A DNA stretch of 64,000 bases from Siphlonurus alternatus (GCA_949825025.1 OX463779.1:29726539-29790538), one strand, 5' to 3'. Counted from the first letter of the stretch, positions 28,490 through 40,181 are shown. Notes: generated from the sequence alone by a model not told the origin. Numbers and translations are program-made.

Positions 28490-28720
28490 TCTTATCTGTG
28501 GCGTCAGATTATTACGTGTGTTGTTGTTGCTTCGTGGCGGCGGCGAAGAGTATGTAATCTCTCCTCCTCCTCCCCCGCCACCTGGCTGCTGCTGCTTACC
28601 TGGCCGCCGCCGGCATGGGAAGGTCACGGCGGGAGCGCGCAACCTTGACCTAAGAGGCCACCGCAGCCGCAGCATCACTTCCACTTTCCCCTACCTCCAG
28701 TAAAGCATTCGTGTTTGATA
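28490..28720. promoter_or_regulatory. GC-rich island in intron A, candidate regulatory element
   Basis: About 230 bp of high GC, 490 bp after exon A. It contains CACCTGG (E-box type), CTTACCTGG, AAGGTCACGG and CTTGACCT (receptor half sites). On the minus strand CAGGTAAGC is a strong U1-type splice donor sequence or a ZEB/Snail-type E-box. Frames on both strands are Gly/Pro/Arg-rich and lack family signatures, so I do not call an exon. Function is inference from composition and motif density. Confidence 0.3.
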
Positions 28721-29705
28721 CCGGTAAATCAGGAAAATTATACACTTCCACTACCGACAACCGGTGGTTCTACTGCTTCATGATTAACATCCAGTCCTAA
28801 AAACTATTTTATATGCTCATCATATGCATATAAGCAGCTTCATCAAAATGCTTATATATATATTTTTTTTAATATGTAAATTATTAGCAATAAAATTCAA
28901 AATATGAAAAATGTTTTTTTTTTTATTTATAATGAGGAATTTGCATGCGTGAATCTGATTGGCTTAATCGAAAGAGGGGGCTGAGAAATACATGTGTGAA
29001 TTTTATGCGAATTTTTTGAGCACTGCAAGTATGCTCAAATGCATATTTAAAAGATGCACTTTACCTGGAGGCGATGGCGCATCGCCAGTGACGTCATCGC
29101 TATGTCAGGTTCGGTTCACTATAGATATGCATACCTGTACGCACCTGCATAACAGGTAGCCAATCAAAAACAATCTAGCCAAAATTCAAAATTTCAAATG
29201 CCTAGCCTATTAGTTTTAAAACTTAAAAAATGCACATTATTCCATATACGCGTACTGTAAAAACACACTGGGAGATAAGTAATATTACAAACGTACCTTT
29301 CATCATATTTAAATAATAGAAATTGTTTCGCAAATAGTTTCATTTAACTGAAGAGAAGATGCAATCGATGCAATATCAAGTCCTGCCACCAACTTTTCTG
29401 TTTAAATTATTGGCGATTATTGGCGCGTCATGCATCAATCAGCCAATAAAAATGTGTAAATTTATCATACTGGACTCCTTCCGTATCTGCTGATTATCTA
29501 TTGATTTATTTTATTAAACCTAAAACTGAGCCTCTTTTCTTATCTACGAAGATAGTAGGATGCCGTAGGACTCAATATTTAAATTTATTAAGACCCTTGA
29601 ATCATAATTTATCAATGTCTTTTCAACCCCCTGTTTGCTGCTGCTGAAACCAGTAACGGAAGGATTGAAAAATAAATACAGTTTTAATTTCAACTTTTTC
29701 AAAAT

Positions 29706-29778
29706 GCCTATATGTGGTCGAGTGGAAAAGCGCTCGCCTTCCATGCAAGAGGTGAAGGGTTCAAATCTCCCCCGATTC
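29706..29778 (+). other. tRNA-like sequence (Gly-UCC-like anticodon arm) in left palindrome arm
   Basis: An A-box-like TGGTCGAGTGG (29715-29725) and a B-box-like GGGTTCAAATC (29757-29767) are spaced as in a tRNA gene. Between them CTCGC-CTTCCAT-GCAAG folds into an anticodon arm with a UCC anticodon and one mismatch. D-stem, T-stem and acceptor pairing are poor. It is probably a tRNA-derived (SINE-like) promoter or pseudogene, not a working tRNA. Confidence 0.45.
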
Positions 29779-29897
29779 AATTTACATTTTTAGTAGCACG
29801 AAGAAGTTTATTTCATATTTTTAACTCAAACGGGGTAAAATAGTTTTGTTTATAATTTCTTATTAATTTTTCTATCATTGAATGAAACGCTTTTTTT

Positions 29898-29898
<1 letters not shown>

Positions 29899-29941
<43 letters not shown>
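29899..29941 (+). repeat. Poly(T) tract at the centre of the palindrome
   Basis: Forty-three consecutive T near the symmetry centre. Read from the left arm's tRNA-like promoter it would end Pol III transcription; read on the minus strand it is a poly(A) tail. Confidence 0.9.
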
Positions 29942-29943
<2 letters not shown>

Positions 29944-30077
29944 AAAGTTTTTGTAAGTGCGTATTTAAATGAAAAAGTGTGACTTATAATAGTATAACAT
30001 GATTATATTGTAAGAAAAAATAAGATTATTTTACCCCGTACGTTTGAATTAATTCTTCGTGCTACTAAAAATGTAAA

Positions 30078-30153
30078 ATGAACCAGAGGAGTTTTGAACT
30101 CTTCACCTCTTGCATGGAAGACGAGTGCTTTTCCACTCGACCACGTACAGGCG
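30078..30153 (-). other. tRNA-like sequence in right palindrome arm
   Basis: Mirror copy of the left-arm sequence on the minus strand, with A-box near 30131-30144 and B-box near 30088-30102. It has the same UCC loop. It differs from the left copy at about a tenth of its positions, more than the neighbouring arm sequence does. The 78-codon frames over both copies exist only because the arms are inverted copies. Confidence 0.4.
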
Positions 30154-30724
30154 TTATAGAAATGTTGAAATTAAAACTGTATTTATTTTTCAATCCTTCC
30201 GTTTCTGGTTTCAGCAGCAGCAAACAGGGGGTTGAAAAGACATTGATAAATTATGATTCAAGGGTCTTAATAAATTTAAATATTGAGTCCTACGGCATCC
30301 TACTATCTTCGTAGATAAGAAAAGAGGCTCAGTTTTAGGTTTAATAAAATAAATCAATAGATAATCAGCAGATACGGAAGGAGTCCAGTATGATAAATTT
30401 ACACATTTTTATTGGCTGATTGATGCATGACGCGCCAATAATCGCCAATAATTTAAACAGAAAAGTTGGTGGCAGGACTTGATATTGCATCGATTGCATC
30501 TTCTCTTCAATTAAATGAAACTATTTGCGAAACAATTTCTATTATTTAAATATGATGAAAGGTACGTTTGTAATATTACTTATCTCCCAGTGTGTTTTTA
30601 CAATACGCGTATATGGAATAATGTGCATTTTTTAAGTTTTAAAACTAATAGGCTAGGCATTTGAAATTTTGAATTTTGGCTAGATTGTTTTTGATTGGCT
30701 ACCTGTTATGCAGGTGCGTACAGG

Positions 30725-31510
30725 CAGAGCGTACTTGAGTAGGAGGCCAAAACCCAGCCGGCGCGATCGTCATCTGTCGAGACATTAGCCGTCCGGAATT
30801 TAAAAAATAACATGCAATGTAATCGGGAGGAAATATTTTTTTTTAAATATTTACTTGATATTAATGAAGATGTCTTGTAGTGCAATAATACTTCAATGTA
30901 GTCTCCCGTTTGCTAATTATTTTATTTAGTTCATAAATATCATACTTCTTGAGATATAAGACGGTAAAGTTAGGGCGGGAACTTGGTTCTATCTTCCAAG
31001 CTTTAGTAATGTATCATGACGTCACGAAATATTGAAAATACAAAAGTACTTGAATCAACTTTCATACATTATTTTCGATGTAGTAAATAACTTTACTTGA
31101 TATATACAAAGTATAGAAAATGCAATTAAGTAAAGTGAAAGTCACTCGCTATGAAGAGAGGCTTTCAATGTTCATATGACGTCATCGCCAGTAAACTGAC
31201 TTTTATTACTTCGCGCATGCCGGCGCATGCGCAGATGTAACAGAAGTAGCAGAAGTCGGGTTCATAAAAGTTTAATTTAAGTGTATTAATATTGTTTTTG
31301 CGTGAAAAAAAAGGTTGTCCAGTAAGATTAAACTATATTAGAGTTAAACTTGTTTCATTTTGAAAACTCTAGCATACAGCGTAATTGTCGTAAACCGCGA
31401 CCAAAGTTAAGCCCTCTCCCATTTGATTACACGCAAACCTGCTGCTCAGTAGGACGGCTATTGAAAAGTGGGCGCGGTCGTGTTGTGGCCTTCTACTCAA
31501 GTTCGCTCTG
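30725..31510. mobile_element. 786-bp non-autonomous DNA transposon (MITE-like) inserted in the palindrome's right arm
   Basis: The ends are inverted repeats: CAGAGCGTACTTGAGTAGGA on the left, and the complement of CAGAGCGAACTTGAGTAGAA on the right, 26 of 29 bases matching in total. GTACAGG occurs at both borders (30718-30724 and 31511-31517). The uninterrupted left arm of the palindrome has a single copy (CCTGTAC, 29134-29140), so the empty site is visible in the same window and the duplication length is seven bases. No transposase frame lies inside. The CAG...CTG termini resemble hAT elements, which usually make 8-bp duplications, so the superfamily is uncertain. Two CRE octamers (31017-31024, 31177-31184) and an NRF1-like GCGCATGCGCA (31223-31233) lie inside. 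Confidence 0.88.
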
Positions 31511-32077
31511 GTACAGGTATGCATATCTATAGTGAACCGAACCTGACATAGCGATGACGTCACTGGCGATGCGCCATCGCCTCCAGGTAAAGTGCATCTT
31601 TTAAATATGCATTTGAGCATACTTGCAGTGCTCAAAAAATTCGCATAAAATTCACACATGTATTTCTCAGCCCCCTCTTTCGATTAAGCCAATCAGATTC
31701 ACGCATGCAAATTCCTCATTTGGTACATATATCAGTTCAAAAATCTAATATATAAGGGAAAATATTTAAGAGAGTTTAATAAACAAATATTTATTATTAT
31801 TTTTTAGTATATGTATAAAAATACGTGAAATTTCTCACATAGAATTCAATATTTTGACTACAATTATTGGCTTTCAGTTATTTCAACCCTTTGATGTAAT
31901 TCAATGGCAAAATAAATATTTTCTCAACCACAGAGTTCGTAGTTTCCAACAGAAGTCATCAGCGGGTACCATACTGCACTTAATCTATTGTCAGTTGCTC
32001 TCCATGCACCATATTTCCTTCCAATATAAATCAGGGTAGCATACATTGACCTGGAACCCTGAACTGTGTGATTGCAG

Positions 32078-32233
32078 GAGAGCCCGTGTTCGAGGCCATC
32101 AAGAGCATCCCGCCCAACTCGGAGCTGGTGGTTTATTTCCTGCCAGAGCGGCCCGAGGAGCTCTTCTTCATGCCCGCGGTCCACTTCCTGAGAAACTCTC
32201 TGTACCGTCGCACTATGGACTCCATCCTCGAAG
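32078..32233 (+). CDS. PRDM-type zinc-finger gene, internal exon B (end of PR/SET domain)
   Basis: The exon starts after GTGATTGCAG and completes the Gly codon split with the previous exon (G plus GA), then reads EPVFEAIKSIPPNSELVVYF (residues 48-67 of the window product). KSIPPNSEL followed by VVYF corresponds to the conserved last PR strand, usually KxIxPxxELLVWY in the family. Here the Leu-Val-Trp-Tyr core is changed to Val-Val-Tyr-Phe. It continues through LPERPEELFFMPAVHFLRNS and ends in SILE. The donor GAAG/GTAAGT is close to consensus and leaves one base. The preceding intron of 4076 bp contains a large palindromic mobile element. The VVYF variant argues against an unmodified copy of the PRDM1 or PRDM3/16 type, where LLVWY is usual; this rests on memory of the family, not an alignment. 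Confidence 0.9.
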
Positions 32234-35093
32234 GTAAGTCCCTCGTCAGTCCACTGTTGTTCATGGAACACTCGTTAGATTGATGTTGATTCTATACTCG
32301 CAGAATTATTTAAATTTTGTATTTTGAGGCAAACTACATATATTATTAGTCTAATTTGACCTACAAGCAAAACCTGGACGGCATGATTTTATAATATATA
32401 TCTTTAAACACCTCAAAATTTTAACCATTTAAAACAATTCAACATGCAAAATTCAAAAAGCATACATGGCCCCTGTGAGGTAGGCAATTTGTTCAACATA
32501 TAAATTCTACTTTCATGAAAATACTTGTCTTTATTATTTACATTTTTACACTTACATTAAGAATAACCAGTAAAATAGCAATTTAAGATTTTAATTATAA
32601 AACTAGAAGTATGAATTACAAAGAAAATATAAAAAATAGCATTAATATATATAATATTAAAAACATTTTAAGCACACATTCAAGTGCTAACTATTATGAA
32701 GAGAAAAATGTTTAATAAAGAGAAATGTAAATGACAAAAAATTTAAATTGTGAAGCATATGAAAAAGAGTTAAGGTGCTGAAATGGTCACCAATTAAATC
32801 TTTCTAAAAAAGGTCGTGCGAAGTGGTTAAGGTCACCACTTCACATCTACACAGAAAAAATATTTTTTTTTTTATTATTATTTAAAGGGTTATAGCTAGT
32901 AGTATAAGAAAAGAAGTATAGTAAGCTACAACTATGAGATATACCGACTTTCATATATATAAGCATTCCACTTTTCCCATAGTAGCATAGCAAAGAGTCA
33001 AGCGGAAATCTTCAAAGGCCGCATAACCCGAGCGCCTTTTGTCTTAGTCGTCTATTGTGCTGTCCCTCCGAAGGACCAATAAAGGTCTTCGGTATCCTTC
33101 ACGTCCATCGGCTTGAAGTAATCTCCTCTAAGGTTACTGGAGCATATCGTAACGACCAATTGCCTCAATCGTTTTTTGCACTATATACAATAATGTAGTT
33201 AAAATTTTTAACAGTAATAAATTTAAATTAAATAAGAATAATTTCTGTATTATTTTTCTTCTTTTAAACTCTTTAGTTATTTTTTCAGAAGCTTATATAA
33301 TATTATACAAGAACATTAATTAAAAGTTAAATTTATGTTAATGTTTTAAATATTTTGTACATAAAGTTTCTCACGGTTTATATGGTATGTAAAGTTAAAA
33401 ATTAATAGCAAATAATAATATTTTTATTAAAAAATTAACTATTTTAAATAACACTATTATTATACATATTTTAAAATATATATATTATTTTGATTGACAT
33501 GAATTCAATATAAAAAATTTACTGTTGCAAATTATTAACATTTTTTTTTTTAATTTAAAAACTATCTTACTACAGTACAAATAAGATCAAGATAGTAAAT
33601 ACTAATGGCTTCGTACGACAGCAAATTTGTATAAAAGTTAATCCAAGATTCAATCTTTAAAAAAGAAATGTATATAATTTTGATAGCAAAAGGAGGGGGA
33701 GGGGGGTTAGAATGATGTTTGGTCACTATATTGCCGTAAGCTCGTTAAGACTTTTGATGCGACATCTTATAAGGTAAAAGTTGTGTCGTGAAGCCTCCAA
33801 GTGAAGGAGGAATCCCGCACATCCTCAACGTCATAAGAAGAAGAGACCTTTCAGTTAGGTAGGAAAAAAAAAAGTGACAAGTAAAAGACACGGCAAGTAT
33901 TCAAGATATTTAAAATAAAAAAAATATATATATTCATAAAGAAAAAAAAATAAGATTCTCTAATGTTGTACAATATCATATATAAAGCTTATTTCCCACG
34001 AACATTTATATATAATATATATAAAAAAGATAGACTGTAGAAATAGGATCAGTATCATGTTTTTATGTTCATAAAAGGTGTCACTGAACTTATACTATAA
34101 TAGAATGACTATAGCTAGCTCATGGTTAATTATTATACTTTTACTGACACCAAGCTTTTACAAAAATGCCGCCAACAATAATGTAATTTTATGTGTTCAT
34201 CTTTTTTTTTTCATAAGTGTTGACCAATTCTTTCCTCATTTACTTTTGTAAAGTGTCTCTATTAAAACTACAAGTAATTTGTTTATATTCAAATTTAAGC
34301 TTCTAGTTTTCATAAGATTTAATTTTACTTTGTATATCTAAAGAAGTATAAAGCAACAGGATAAAAAGTGGCTATAAATTGTCAAGGGATAAAAAGTACA
34401 CACTTTGCTGTTTATGAGAGAACGAGTTTTACGCAAGATTTTTGCTACATTTCTTGAATTTTTCTTACCAAACTTGTAACATTTCTCAAATATTTAAGAT
34501 TGTTTTAGCTACTTTATCGATTTTATACTCTATAAGATTTATTTTTATCGAGCAAAATCTTGTGATTTATAGTAGGTTAAATTTCAAAATTATTACATTT
34601 CATGTAAAAAGACAATAAATAAAAATTTACTTGATCTATTATAATTGTCACTTTGAATATGTAAATTTAAACAGCTTAGTATAATTTAATAATGTATTTG
34701 ATTTAATTATGTATAAATCAGTAATTTGAATATGAAAATACCTTTAATCCTTCACTTTTCTGGCTATAACACGTGCAAAATTTGTCTCTGATGTGATCTA
34801 TGATTTAAGATGCTGTAATCCATGATTCACTGTTATGGTTTCATTTCCAAATGGCGTACAAAAACTTACAGCTAAAACTCTTGTTCGCCATTAAAAAAAC
34901 AAAAAAAAAACAACAGTAAATTACGACGTCCCTAATTATAAATCTGGTTTTGTCCCACTGTAAAACATTTGGACCAATTATTTTTTGATTACAGCATAGA
35001 CTCTTCGTAGGTTTCCTTAATACAGATTCGTTGCACCTCTTCTTTGACCAAATATGCTGTGTCACTTGGCTAAGTCCCACGTTAATGTTTCAG
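32234..35093 (+). other. Intron B of the PRDM-type gene
   Basis: GT-AG intron of 2860 bp, phase 1. Moderately GC-rich islands lie at about 33000-33180 and 33710-33850. The remainder is AT-rich with no coding signature. Confidence 0.88.
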
Positions 35094-35360
35094 ATTCTCC
35101 CCTGGACTTGTCCATGTCTCTGCTGTCACGCGTGCTGGTGGCTCCCGCGAGTGACACCGACGAGCGCAAGTCCGTGTCAGGAGACTCGTCCGCCTCGTCA
35201 GCTGCCTCGTCAGCCGGCGACATCGAGAACGTGAAGCACGACCCGAACGTGCCGAGCGTGGTGAAGAAACCCCGGGAAAGAACCCTCCTACCCTGCGAAG
35301 TGTGTGGCAAGGCGTTCGACCGTCCCTCGCTGCTCAAGAGACACATGAGGACCCACACAG
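35094..35360 (+). CDS. PRDM-type zinc-finger gene, internal exon C (PLDLS motif, acidic/Ser linker, zinc finger 1)
   Basis: The acceptor is TTAATGTTTCAG. The first codon (GAT, Asp) is split with exon B. Immediately after the PR domain comes SPLDLSMS (residues 100-107), which contains PLDLS, the known docking motif for the CtBP co-repressor and also seen in PRDM3/16-type proteins. Then follow a low-complexity linker rich in Ser, Ala and Asp (about 118-145), a basic KKPRER stretch (about 155-162) and C2H2 finger 1 (residues 166-186, Cys-X2-Cys-X12-His-X3-His). Its helix residues at -1, 2, 3 and 6 read R, S, L, R. The donor ACACAG/GTAATT splits the Gly of the TGEKPH linker. Repressor activity through CtBP is inference from the motif. 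Confidence 0.92.
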
Positions 35361-35605
35361 GTAATTCTTGCACCTGATGCTTGTCAATCTGTAAGAGTTA
35401 AGAGGTTAAAAATCTTATTGAATGTTCAAGTTTCTGATTTCAATTTTAAAACTTAGTGAAGTTAAAAACCTAAATATACTTGGAGGCCACAGAATTATAA
35501 TTAAAAAAAAACTCTTAATTTTCCAGTAATATTGGTTTAGTCTGAAGCATCACGATTACTGTGAGAAGTCCTAATTCAAACCTCCGTGTGTGTCACGTGT
35601 TTCAG

Positions 35606-35775
35606 GCGAGAAGCCGCACGTGTGCGAGGTGTGCGGCAAAGGTTTCAGCACATCCAGCTCGCTCAACACGCACAGACGCATCCACAGTGGCGAGAAGCCC
35701 CACCAGTGCGGCGTGTGCGGCAAGAGATTCACCGCCTCGTCCAACCTTTACTACCACCGCATGACTCACATCAAG
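35606..35775 (+). CDS. PRDM-type zinc-finger gene, internal exon D (zinc fingers 2 and 3)
   Basis: This exon lies only 245 bp downstream of exon C. It starts after CACGTGTTTCAG, completes the split Gly codon and reads EKPHV followed by two complete C2H2 fingers: finger 2 at residues 194-214 (helix T, S, S, T at -1, 2, 3, 6) and finger 3 at 222-242 (A, S, N, Y). They are joined by the linker SGEKPHQ, which fits the TGEKP class and indicates sequence-specific DNA binding. The exon ends at phase 0 after ATC AAG with donor GTACGT. Exon length (170 nt) and phases keep the finger array open across both junctions. The next exon is 20.6 kb away, and the linker EKPHK at its start continues the array without a gap. 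Confidence 0.94.
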
Positions 35776-37942
35776 GTACGTGCAGCATCCCTGATGGATC
35801 ACTTCTTAGGCAAACTTGTGGCAGAATTGGGGCTGTTTGTTCTGAATTCGGTATAATTCATTCGTAACTTATTCTTCAGAGAAATTAAAAGCAAACATGG
35901 GGGGCATACTAGACTAAAATGTGTCAATTGCCCCAAAATAGCAACCAATAATTAAAAGACAATATGCATTATTTAAATAATTAATATAATAATCGATAGC
36001 AACTTTAACTGTACAAATCAACTTTCAACTTTCTTGAATTCAATGATAATATGAATTGTTTTGTGAGGTTTTATGAATGAAAAAATTTTAATTGTAATTT
36101 GCATTTAAGAATCTGGCTTAAAATAATTATCATTACATCTCTCTCGGATCAATATAAGCGTGAAGAGCGAAATAAGGTAAGTCAATTCGTGATCTGCATT
36201 AATGGTCCATTTTAATTCTATATAATGACGAATCAAGCAAATTATGCATACGATCTTGTATCCATTACAATATCTTATCACTTTTAATACAGAACTCGAT
36301 ATATCTATAACCAAGGGAAGAAATGCTTGCGTGATTTTACTTTAAAATATTTTACATAACAGTTAAAAAATAGAAAAATAAATGAATATTCATGTTTTCA
36401 GAGCGTGATTTTAATTAATTTTAAGCACTAAAAATATACTGTCTTTTTCTTCTTGCCGTCCAGAATAGATTATAATCATTTATTATAGTTTATATTTATA
36501 TGCATTAACATCTTTCAAGCGTTTACTTTCTTTTATGCTCATACCATAATATTGTTTAATATGCAAATAATACAAAAAAATGCATTAATTATACAACTTT
36601 ATGACAGTTTATTGTTTTAATTATTATTTAATGCATTTAAGTAATCATAATTAAATTTATACTGCATATACGTACAAAAAGCATTTGCTTACTAGTCAAT
36701 AATTTTCTTTAATTTATTACAAAAACTTTATATAGTAATAACTATAAGTAAAAAATATTCATTAGAAAATAATTTATATAAATCATGTAATTTTATGTCT
36801 CCTATTAAGTTGTCTGTATAAAGAGAATTTTAATGTTTTTAAGTAATCCATACTTCTCTTTTTTTTTTCATTTCAAGAAGTAATTTATATAAGATTCTCA
36901 TTTTCATGATCATAAAGTTAATGAGATTCTCTCTATATATAAATAAGCATGCAAGAAAGCGCTCACTTACTTGATCATTGAATATACATTCAATAACAAG
37001 ATTCATAGCATATATAATAAATGCAATATGGAAGATATTCATATATACTTAAAAAGAAGTATTGTTTAAAAAATAGAATGACAATGAATATCTCATGTAA
37101 GTAAACTGTCACCCTTATTTTATTTTACAACTGAATGCTTTTAGCTTATAAAATGATAAGATTTAATATTATTGAATTCAATTAATTATACTATATAAAA
37201 TAGTTCAAGATGAATCTATATTTTATGTTAAAATATCAGGGTGAGATTACTTTAGTTAAGTTTAGTTTTTTTTTTTAGATTATTGAGTAGTCTAGGCACC
37301 TTATGTAAAGTGTCAAAAACAGCATCTAAATTCTCACTTTTGATCTTTGTTCAGATTATACTGTATCCATATCTATTAAGAACTACATTCAATCTAAATC
37401 CTATGACTTAATAAACAAGTTTTTATAAATTTCAATACAAAAGTTAGTGTATAGTATCTTTTTTTTATTATTATACATAATATATGTTCCTAAAATTTTG
37501 TTGCGTTGTTATCTAAAAGTCTAATGGCTATGTCTAGTATATAGGTAGCAAGGTTCATGCCTCCACCTTCTTTCTCATTATTGGTTCAATTCACACACCG
37601 AGGCTACAACGTCGTCACTAATGATCTAACTTTAAAAAAGTAAGGAACAGTGACTGCCAGAGATTGATAAAGTTCCCCCCCCCCCCTAACTAACACACAA
37701 AAACAAGAGGAGAGTTATACCAGAGGTCAATTCTTAAATGAGCCACAACTTGTTTAGGGTACAAACTATAACCTTTTTATTTCTTTATATATTTTAGCAA
37801 CGGTTTTCTCTTTATATTAAATGAGAGGTAAAAAAAAAAAAGTTATATACATTTAAAAAGAAAAATATTATGTTTTGACAGAATTTGTAATTTATTAAAA
37901 CTAAATTAGGACAAAATTTATAATATGATGAAATAAATATTC

Positions 37943-37952
37943 ATATATATAT

Positions 37953-37986
<34 letters not shown>

Positions 37987-37987
37987 C
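37943..37987. repeat. (AT)n microsatellite with one interruption
   Basis: Two AT runs separated by a single AA step, in intron D. Confidence 0.92.
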
Positions 37988-40173
37988 ATAATCAAAATAA
38001 TATGATAATTGAATATTTTAATCATGAAAGTTTATGAAAAAAAATATATATTTAGCAAAGAAGCTTTAGTAAAAAGAAAATGTCATATTTCTTATTTTAA
38101 AAATAGACATATTTTAATATACAATTTGTTTCTTTGAATAATTTCTATTTTAAACACCTTATGACCTATGTAACAAAAATATGAAAAATATATGAATTTT
38201 TTTATTTCTGTAAAATATTATAATATAATATATTGCGTTTAGAGGTTTAGTTAATATTTTGAATACCATCGTGCACGTAAGTTCACTATGGTAAAATACC
38301 TCTCTTCTCAGCGTGTAGTCTGGCTTGAATGACAGTATAATACATCATCTTATGCTGCTTTTTGGATAGAATTAATACACGTTCAAACTGCGGGAGATAT
38401 ATTTTTTATTATTATTATTATTCTATTTTTTTTTTTTTAAACGTAAGACAAACAAAAAAATTGTTAAGACCATAAGGAATCTTTAAGTCGTGCAACTTTG
38501 AGATTTTGTACTACATTGGGATGCGTGAGGTGACTTGAGCAGGCAACTTCCAAACGTGGTGGCGACAATCGGGTTTACTCTCTCATACGCTGCTGCTTAC
38601 TGTGGTGCGTGTCCCTACGGTCGCCACCGAGGAGCACCATCGCAGTCTCCTCAGAACTAGCAGCTCCCTGGAGGAATGTTACACCTTACAAGACACGGAC
38701 AAATTCCATCAAGGATTTCATCTCACGAGGCACAGAAAAAAAAAAAGTTTAACAAACAAAATTTTTATTATTTTAAAAGTTTGAAGTTTTTTATATAAAA
38801 AATATAACAGGTGCTTTATGAGTGTAAGATTTAAAAAAAAATAATTAATTTAATTTGAGATAAACTGTGCAGGAAAAATATGAAAATAATTTTTAATGTT
38901 GAGTTGCAATATTTATATAAATAATGCACTTAAGTGAAATAGAAGCAGATTATATTATGTTACATTATATTATTACAAAAAGGTCATAAGATACAATAAA
39001 ATACGTAATTAAAATTTCAATAAAATTTAATTTTATATATATAATATAATTTAATACATAATTATAATACTATAGAACATAAAATTATCTCGATGATATA
39101 TTTTATTACTAAACATGTAACCTTTTGTTACTTGTGTACTGTGAGCTAGAGGTAGTGTACTGGTATACTGCAATGCATCTTAAGTTCAGAGGTCAATTTA
39201 GAAACATGTAAATCACGCTCTCCGTACTAGTGCGTGTCTTGGCACTTTTTTTTTTTTTTTTTTTTTAAGTTGCCCGCGCTTCGACTTTATTTAATCACGG
39301 AGCGATGGGGGGTCGACGTCTCTCTGAATCTCTCCAGCAATGTTTTTTTTTTTTTTTTTTCTCTTGTTGTACTGTATTGGAGAGAGGGAGAGAACGCGTG
39401 AATCTTTCAGACTTGCTTACATTGTTGTTTTCTCGCCTTTATTTTATATTATATTGTGTAGTAACATTTTAAGTGCAACTTTTTAAGATTTACATTCTAC
39501 TGCATATAAGAAACATTAGCATAAATTTTTAGTATATCCTGTATTCATGCATATATATGCAAGAAAGAAAACTTATGATATAACATTGTCACAAAAGGCG
39601 TTAGTGGAAAATGAAGTTAATGATAATATAATGACATGACACTTAATAATTCTCAAATCATGAAGTATACTTATCTTAAATTATAAAATTATAATTTTAC
39701 TTGTTATTTGATTATTTTGTATGAAATTTTAACTGTCATTTTCGTTTGATTATTAGAATGTATAGATCTATCATTTCATCTAAATTATATGCTCTTACTA
39801 AAAAATACAGCACTAAATGAAGTTTGAATTTAAGTTCAATAAAATTTAGCAAAAATAAATTTTACAGTCATTAAAAAAGGGAGATGTCTTTTTTTTATAA
39901 TATTTTATTACACGCAATTGATCTTTAACAATATAAAGATCAATTTTAATCGTGCACATTATTAAAAAAAAATAGTATTAAGCGTGTGTGGGTATGAAAT
40001 AGAGTAGAAAAATCAGTCGAGGGCAAAGTATCCAATTGGTTACGAATAACTCGTTAGCGGCGTTCAATTTGACCCGTGTAAATGACCCTCCTCCCCCCGC
40101 CCCTCATTCTCTTTGTATCTAAGTGCTACACATTCACCTTCCTCATGACATCATCGCTCTCAGCATGACTTCG

Positions 40174-40181
40174 TGACGTCA
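40174..40181. promoter_or_regulatory. CRE octamer in intron D island
   Basis: TGACGTCA, the palindromic CREB/ATF site, lies in a GC island. A near-match, TGACATCA, is about 28 bp upstream, and further TGAC and GTCA half sites lie around it. Clustering within about 60 bp makes chance less likely; binding is inference. Confidence 0.35.

Larger units (their letters stand above)
28931..31720. mobile_element. Large palindromic (foldback) element in intron A, interrupted by a second element
   Basis: The left arm runs from 28931 to about 29850 and pairs with the right arm, about 30018-31720 minus an insertion. Ends read AATGAGGAATTTGCATGCGT on the left and its reverse complement at 31701-31720. Much of the arms (for example 29400-29690 against 30190-30480) differs at only a few positions, so the inversion is recent or kept similar by conversion. 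Each arm carries CCAAT-type boxes and a CRE octamer (29089-29096 and 31555-31562). The centre holds a run of 43 T (29899-29941). I found no transposase frame and no convincing target duplication at the outer ends. The element lies inside the intron that splits the PR domain. It could also be an inverted segmental duplication or an assembly artefact. Confidence 0.8.
28002..32077 (+). other. Intron A of the PRDM-type gene
   Basis: GT-AG intron of 4076 bp, phase 1. It contains a GC island about 490 bp after the donor and the 2.8-kb palindrome with its nested insertion. The rest is AT-rich with nothing recognisable. Confidence 0.88.

Noticed and set aside
28466..28703. Gly/Pro/Arg-rich frames on both strands of a GC island
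   Set aside because: Composition follows GGC/CCG repeats; no signature and open on both strands. A minus-strand donor is noted as a finding only.
29706..29778. A functional tRNA-Gly gene
   Set aside because: Acceptor, D and T stems do not pair properly, and the A-box resembles a different tRNA class from the anticodon arm.
29544..30314. Two 78-codon frames with nearly identical products on opposite strands
   Set aside because: They are the same sequence in the two arms of the palindrome, covering a tRNA-like region; no protein signature.
35602..35802. Frames on the opposite strand or other frames of the zinc-finger exons
   Set aside because: Shadows of the GC-rich coding exons; the finger frame is the only one with Cys/His spacing and matching splice phases.
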